NCBI RefSeq assembly: GCF_001610835.1
Contig: NZ_CP011270.1
Location: 1,887,501 to 1,935,000 of the forward strand
Direction of reading: 5' to 3'
From: Planctomyces sp. SH-PL14
Lineage (GTDB): Bacteria; Planctomycetota; Planctomycetia; Planctomycetales; Planctomycetaceae
Length of the DNA: 47,500 nt
Below the pieces are notes generated by a model. It saw only the letters and a list, made by a program, of their open reading frames with translations, was not told the DNA's origin and searched no databases. Below, one piece after another: positions 42,792-47,500 of this stretch (its first letter is position 1; each line of letters opens with the position of its first letter). Made by a program: the position numbers and the translations under genes.

Positions 42792-43970
42792 TCAGGGGAG
42801 TTCGGCGAACTGGTTGTAGACCGCCGGGACGCCTCCCTTTTCGGAGTCTCCGTCGTGGACGTACAGGCCGTAGCGGAGGCGGAGCGATTCATCCTTCTTG
42901 AGATGAACCGGCGGCGTCTCGACCTTGCCGCCGCTGTACGATTTGTCGCCGAACGGGCTCATGGAGAAGAGGCCGTAATCCCGCACGTGGTAACGGGACT
43001 TGTGGAAGTTCTTCGGGCCGTCCATCAGCGTGATCCCAAACGTGCGGGAGCCGATCGGCCCCACATAGTCGACCCAGCTCGAGGTCTTCCCCCAACACTC
43101 CTTGGTCCCCTTAAGGCCGTCCGCGTTGACGACCGGCCCGCCGGAAATGCTCTCCCGCATGCTGTTCGGAACCCGGATGGCAAACAGCCCTTCCTTCGTG
43201 TCTTCGAACTCCACTTCCGGAACGGCCGCGGTGAGAACAAAGTCGAAGGCCATCAGGCGATTCGGAAAGATCTGGACCGTCGTCGTCTCGGTCAGGACCG
43301 GCTTCTCGTCGGCGCCGAGCCAGTGGCTCGTGTATCGCAGAACCGCCGGGTTCCCTTCGGCCTTCACGATCTCGACGCCCGCCGTGCGGATCGTCCCCTG
43401 TTCCGCCCAGAACTTGATCTTGTTGACCTCGTCGATCGAGAACCAGATCCCCTTGTGGTGCGGGTGGTCGTAGTAGAGCGGGCTCTTGCTGTTCTTCTCC
43501 GCGGGCGGGTTCTCGTTGATGAGCCGGGATACGGTCGCCTTGAGCGGAACAACGTCGGACGCCTGAACCCAGCCCTTCTTGTCCGGAACGTGAAGCTCGT
43601 TCCCCTTCACCTCATCGACCGTCAGGACTTCCCAGTAGGCAAGCTTCCCGACCACCTTGCCCCCGTCGCGGACCTCCGCCCCTTCGCTGACCACCAGGAC
43701 CTTGTTCCCCGGCGCTCCGGGCTCGTCCGCAGGCTGGCCGATCTCGTCCTTGAGGATCTGGAGTCCCCCTTCGGCGGTCACGGGGAGGAAGAACGGCTTC
43801 TTCCACTTCGGCTGGTAGTTGAGGACGGTGAAGACCTCATCGCCGATGGTCACCTTGACGGTCTCCTGGCCTTTCGTCAGCCGGACCGTCTTTTCCGCGG
43901 CCTGCGCGACCGGGGCCGCCGCGACAGCGAGACCGAAAACGACAAACGTCAATCGGGCGATGAGAGTCAT
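42792..43970 (-). CDS. Secreted DUF6807 ('PmoA-like') protein with an SH3-like insert
   Basis: 392 residues with a signal peptide (MTLIARLTFVVFGLAVAAAP). DUF6807 is shown by SPLYYDHPHHKGIWFSIDEV, TTTVQIFPNRLMAFDF, EGLFAIRVPNSMRES, SSWVDYVGPIG and FGITLMDGPKNFHKSRYH. Databases often name this family 'methane oxygenase PmoA', but it is unrelated to particulate methane monooxygenase. Residues about 85-145 (NKVLVVSEGAEVRDGGKVVG, then GWVQASDVVPL) look like an SH3b domain placed inside the DUF6807 fold. The function is unknown, probably carbohydrate-related as with neighbouring DUF1080. It sits upstream of that cluster on the same strand. Confidence 0.82.
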   Translation of the reverse strand: MTLIARLTFVVFGLAVAAAPVAQAAEKTVRLTKGQETVKVTIGDEVFTVLNYQPKWKKPFFLPVTAEGGLQILKDEIGQPADEPGAPGNKVLVVSEGAEVRDGGKVVGKLAYWEVLTVDEVKGNELHVPDKKGWVQASDVVPLKATVSRLINENPPAEKNSKSPLYYDHPHHKGIWFSIDEVNKIKFWAEQGTIRTAGVEIVKAEGNPAVLRYTSHWLGADEKPVLTETTTVQIFPNRLMAFDFVLTAAVPEVEFEDTKEGLFAIRVPNSMRESISGGPVVNADGLKGTKECWGKTSSWVDYVGPIGSRTFGITLMDGPKNFHKSRYHVRDYGLFSMSPFGDKSYSGGKVETPPVHLKKDESLRLRYGLYVHDGDSEKGGVPAVYNQFAELP

Positions 43971-44055
43971 AGGTGGGAGTGGGCTGGGGAAGGTGGGGCG
44001 TGCGAGCGGGTGGTCGACGGCCGGGTGCTGATCGCTGAGGGCGGACAGACTCGAC

Positions 44056-44613
44056 TCAGTCCCCGTGCAGTTTGCGGAGGCGGGCGGAGGTTCGCAACAT
44101 CCACTGGATCCGCTCGAACTCGTCGAGCCAGTCCTGAACGACGGCGCCGGTCAGGTCGTTGTCGACATTGAGTCCCGTCGAGCAGGCCGCGCCCGCGGTC
44201 GCTCCCACGACGGCGCGGTACTTCGAGATCGTCCGGTCGCCGTATCGGCCGCAGACGTAACCGTCTTCGCTGAGGAAGAGGACCGTCGGGACCCGCGCCC
44301 CGCCGCAGGTCTGGAGTTCGGAGGCCAGGTCCGGGTTGTCGTCCCGGTCGAAGTAGCGGATCTGGAGGGTGGGGGTCTGTTCGGCAAAGCGTTCGAAGAT
44401 CGGGCACTGGTTCACGCAGTCGCCGCACCACGTCCCGGCGAGGACGAGGATCTTCGTTTCACGGACGAAGCTCTTGAGGAGTGCGACCTGGGGTGCGGTG
44501 AGTTCGACGCTGCGATGAAAGTCGGTCCAGCGGGCCCGTTGATCGGCGGTGGCGTAGCGGTCGAGGAAGCCGGCGTAGGTGTGGCCGGATGTGAATTTGG
44601 TGGCGTAGTCCAC
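44056..44613 (-). CDS. Thioredoxin-fold protein with CGDC motif
   Basis: 185 residues without a signal peptide. The thioredoxin core is ILVLAGTWCGDCVNQCPIFE (Cys at 63, 66 and 70), then IRYFDRDDNPDLASELQTCG, and GARVPTVLFLSEDGYVCGRY with the cis-Pro. A helical N-terminus (TYAGFLDRYATADQRARWTD) and a C-terminal helix (VVQDWLDEFERIQWMLRTSA) frame it. The extra Cys at 70 and the CGDC active site are unusual relative to CGPC thioredoxin. A redox or chaperone role in the cytoplasm is likely; the target is unknown. Confidence 0.8.
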   Translation of the reverse strand: MDYATKFTSGHTYAGFLDRYATADQRARWTDFHRSVELTAPQVALLKSFVRETKILVLAGTWCGDCVNQCPIFERFAEQTPTLQIRYFDRDDNPDLASELQTCGGARVPTVLFLSEDGYVCGRYGDRTISKYRAVVGATAGAACSTGLNVDNDLTGAVVQDWLDEFERIQWMLRTSARLRKLHGD

Positions 44614-44693
44614 GACGAGCTCCAGTTGGGGTTTCGGGGGACCCGGACATCATGGTGACCTCGGAGCGGAAGGGCAAAGCCGCGCGGGTCAGG

Positions 44694-45011
44694 AACCGTC
44701 CTTGCCGGGGCGACTCGTTAGCTCAAACCCAACGTGCCACGGCAGCCGGGGTCAAGGGGGTCTCACCCCCTTGCCGCCGGAGGCACTTTCACGAGGAACC
44801 GTAGTAAGCAACGGACGTCCCCTTTGTGCAACCGGCGTCGAGCACTCACGACTCGCTCTGAAACCCCGCGGGTTGGTGAGGGGGCATACGGCACGGTGGC
44901 CGCGCTTGGACATTCGCTCCTTCAGTGAGACCGAAACAGGCCAGGCCTCCGGCGGGCAAAGGGGCCTTGCCCCCTTGCATCCCCCACCAGGGGTGACCCC
45001 CTGGACCCCGG
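44694..45011 (-). repeat. Dispersed 320-bp element, copy 10 (reverse)
   Basis: A full-length reverse copy in the 474-bp divergent gap between the thioredoxin-like gene and the GlsB-like gene. First hairpin CCAGGGG-GTCA-CCCCTGG (4G/4C form); second hairpin GCAAGGGGGC-AAG-GCCCCTTTGC; third hairpin in the T:A form (CAAGGGGGT-GAG-ACCCCCTTG). The terminal GTTGGGTTTGAGCTA and tail are present. Like copy 7, it lies upstream of both neighbours. Confidence 0.86.
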
Positions 45012-45087
45012 TTGACCTGTCCATCACGCTGGCCTCGGTCCCCCCCGTGTGCCAGACTCCCGCCACCACCCTCCCGGGATCACCGCC

Positions 45088-45369
45088 ATGAGCCTCGTCG
45101 AACTGCTCCTCTATCTCCTCGTAGCAGGCATCTGCGGCTCACTCGGCCAAGCCATCACCGGCTACTCCCGCGGCGGCTGCCTCGTCTCCATCGCCCTCGG
45201 CTTCATCGGCGCCCTCCTGGGCATGAAACTCGCCTCGATCGCCGGCCTCCCGGAAATGTTCACCGTGACCATCGGAAACAAATCGTTCCCGATCGTCTGG
45301 TCCATCATCGGAGCCGCACTCTTCGTCGCCATCCTCGGCTTCCTCACCCCCCGCCGCAGGATCGACTGA
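45088..45369 (+). CDS. GlsB/YeaQ/YmgE-like small membrane protein
   Basis: 93 residues from the ATG at 45088 (MSLVELLLYLLVAGICGSLG). Three hydrophobic helices with Gly-rich small-residue motifs (GQAITGYSRGGCLVSIALGF, IGALLGMKLA, IVWSIIGAALFVAILGFLTP) match the transglycosylase-associated protein family. That family is found in the inner membrane and often linked to stress or acid response, with no enzyme activity shown. The frame is open to 45049 but the upstream residues are not helix-like. A putative GlcE-like gene follows 62 bp downstream. Confidence 0.75.
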   Translation: MSLVELLLYLLVAGICGSLGQAITGYSRGGCLVSIALGFIGALLGMKLASIAGLPEMFTVTIGNKSFPIVWSIIGAALFVAILGFLTPRRRID

Positions 45370-45431
45370 CTACCGTCCCCGCCCGAAACCCCGCCCCGGA
45401 TCCCGCCCTCCCTGAGTCGAAAGCCGCAGCC

Positions 45432-46655
45432 TTGGAGCGCACTGAACTGACACCGGCCACCCAGGCAGAACTGGTCCGTCTGGTCGACGAAAATGCCCAG
45501 GGCCCCAAGCGCCCGCTCTGGCCCGTCGGAGGCCGGACAGCCCTGCGCTACGGCGGCGGCGCGGAACCCCACCGCCCCGGCATCACGATCAGTACCGCCG
45601 AACTCACCCGCGTCCTCGACTACCCCGCGCGCGACATGACGATCACCGTCGAAGCGGGAATCACGGTCGCCGCCCTCCAGGAGACACTCGCCAAAGAAGG
45701 ACAGCGGCTCCCGATCGATATCCCCCAGCCGCAGCGGGCCACGCTCGGCGGCGCCCTGGCCACCAACACCAGCGGCCCCGGCCGGTTCGGCTCCGGCACC
45801 TTCCGGGACTACGTCATCGGCATCTCGGCCGTCGACTCCACCGGCCGCCGGTTCTCCGCCGGCGGACGGGTCGTCAAGAACGTCGCCGGCTACGACTTGT
45901 GCAAGCTGCTCGTCGGGTCGCTCGGCACGCTCGGCATCATCACCCAGGTCACGCTGAAGGTCCGCCCCACTCCCGAAGCCCGCCGGATCGTCTGGGCAGT
46001 CTTCCCCGAACTCCGCTCGATCGCGCCGGTGCTCGACCGCCTCGTCACCAGCGAGACCCGCCCCGCGGCCATGGAAGTCTTCAACTCCAAAGCGGCCCGG
46101 CACATCGTCCGCGAAGCCCGCCTCTCCCTCCCGGCGGAGCAGCCGGTCCTGGCCGTCGCCTTCGAAGGGACGGTCCGCGAAGCCGAATGGCAGGCCGCCG
46201 CCCTCCAGGGAGAACTGCACCCGTTCCAGCCCGTGGCGGCGGAGACCCTGACCGACGAACCGGCGGCCGAGCTCTGGCTCGCCATGACCGAATACCAGTC
46301 CGCTTCGGATGACCCACTGACCTTCCAGGCCAGCCTGCTCCCCTCGCACACCATCGAGTTCTGCGACGCCGCCTCCGCCCAGGGAGTCGCCGTGCAGTCG
46401 CACGCCGGCAACGGCGTCGTCGTCGGACATCTCCCGGACCGCTGCGCCACCGTCGAATCCGCGGCCCTGGCGCTCCGGCCGCTCCGCGAACTCGCCGAAC
46501 GGCACGGCGGCCACCTGACGATTCTGAACTGCGACGAAGCCTGGCTGGGCCGCCTCTCAACCTTCGGCCCCCGCCGCGGCGATCGGGACATGATGGACCG
46601 CGTCCGCCGGCAGCTCGACCCGCTGGGCCTCCTGAGCCCCGGCCGCTTCCAGTAA
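45432..46655 (+). CDS. FAD-linked oxidase, GlcE-like
   Basis: 407 residues if started at TTG 45432; no ATG or GTG is found in the right place, so the start is uncertain. PCMH-type FAD-binding domain: PLWPVGGRTALRYGGGAE, ARDMTITVEAGITVAALQET and QRATLGGALATNTSGPGRFG. The signature VVKNVAGYDLCKLLVGSLGT is characteristic of the GlcE subunit of glycolate oxidase. The C-terminal domain ends LDPLGLLSPGRFQ, as in the GlcD/GlcE family. GlcE normally works with GlcD and GlcF to oxidise glycolate to glyoxylate; neither partner is in the window. The downstream neighbour, 271 bp away, is enolase. Confidence 0.85.
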   Translation: MERTELTPATQAELVRLVDENAQGPKRPLWPVGGRTALRYGGGAEPHRPGITISTAELTRVLDYPARDMTITVEAGITVAALQETLAKEGQRLPIDIPQPQRATLGGALATNTSGPGRFGSGTFRDYVIGISAVDSTGRRFSAGGRVVKNVAGYDLCKLLVGSLGTLGIITQVTLKVRPTPEARRIVWAVFPELRSIAPVLDRLVTSETRPAAMEVFNSKAARHIVREARLSLPAEQPVLAVAFEGTVREAEWQAAALQGELHPFQPVAAETLTDEPAAELWLAMTEYQSASDDPLTFQASLLPSHTIEFCDAASAQGVAVQSHAGNGVVVGHLPDRCATVESAALALRPLRELAERHGGHLTILNCDEAWLGRLSTFGPRRGDRDMMDRVRRQLDPLGLLSPGRFQ

Positions 46656-46914
46656 CGCCACCGGGGAGGGCGAGGCTCCCGCCGAGCCGCGCCGGTGAAT
46701 CCCGCTCCCGCTGCTTGCTCAGCGCCGCGCAGAAGATCGGACTTCAATCAGCGGACACAAGCCACCAGCCGCCATCGACTCAACGGCCGCGCCCCAGTCA
46801 ATCGATCAACGTCAACCGATCAGTCCCCCGGCGGGCCGCGGCGGATGATGCACATTCGCCCTTTGTCTGCTAAAACTCGCGCCTGATTTGAACCCGGTCC
46901 CAGTTCGGTTTTGA

Positions 46915-47500
<586 letters not shown>

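Noticed and set aside
42792-43970. Methane monooxygenase subunit (from the common database name PmoA for this family)
   Set aside because: The protein is a soluble secreted DUF6807 protein without the membrane helices or copper-site features of particulate methane monooxygenase.

Overview
The window (about 65% G+C) looks like chromosomal DNA of a planctomycete, most likely family Planctomycetaceae. The call rests on protein families that are common there: a Tat-exported DUF1501 protein, two DUF1080 proteins, a DUF6807 ('PmoA-like') protein, a PQQ-repeat beta-propeller, a TlpA-like thioredoxin fused to a long N-terminal region, and small transcription units separated by structured non-coding DNA. 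No rRNA, tRNA, CRISPR array, phage genes or intact transposase gene was found. I recognise 36 protein genes, two of them cut by the window edges.

Layout. 1-5.6 kb (minus): DUF1501 protein, AddA-type helicase-nuclease, exported esterase. 5.9-19.8 kb (plus): PQQ beta-propeller, a fusion O-methyltransferase, a membrane protein with a Cys-pair domain, YgfZ, a FabZ-like dehydratase with a DUF962 protein, a TolC-like lipoprotein, a sugar-nucleotide epimerase and a Wzc-like tyrosine kinase (the last two are probably exopolysaccharide genes). 20.2-24.3 kb: an SH3b-domain secreted protein divergent from a TlpA-like protein across a G-rich, hairpin-rich spacer. 24.7-30.7 kb (plus): AddB-like nuclease, SDR, HemX-like protein, HemA. 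31-35.4 kb: DUF1080 protein, HemC, NadA, small proteins. 36-44.6 kb: ALDH2-like aldehyde dehydrogenase, DapB, GlpK, PhyH-type dioxygenase, a three-gene cluster with two tiny membrane proteins, DUF6807 protein, thioredoxin-like protein. 45-47.5 kb (plus): GlsB-like membrane protein, GlcE-like flavoprotein, enolase.

The most striking content is non-coding. A roughly 320-bp element occurs ten times (nine essentially full length, one truncated), in both orientations and always between genes; it fills ten of the thirteen gaps longer than 300 bp, about 3 kb in all. In the forward sense each copy starts near GGGTCCAGGGG and ends with GTTGGGTTTGAGCTATC plus a short GC-rich tail. It holds nested hairpins whose arms vary together between copies (3G/3C versus 4G/4C; a C:G pair replaced by T:A), so the structure rather than any reading frame appears to be conserved. 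One copy (11101-11641) is split by a 209-bp insert with perfect 16-bp terminal inverted repeats and an 11-bp target duplication: a miniature transposable element caught inside another repeat. Further palindromes of different sequence lie at 4622-4708, 32753-32848 (with a half copy at 35501-35541) and 37533-37612. I recognise no named family for the 320-bp element; without a database search, novelty is an inference.

How genes work together: hemX-hemA and the nearby hemC serve tetrapyrrole synthesis; the AddA- and AddB-like proteins, 20 kb apart, probably form one break-processing helicase-nuclease; epimerase plus Wzc-like kinase suggest polysaccharide export; YgfZ, NadA, DapB, GlpK and enolase are housekeeping enzymes.
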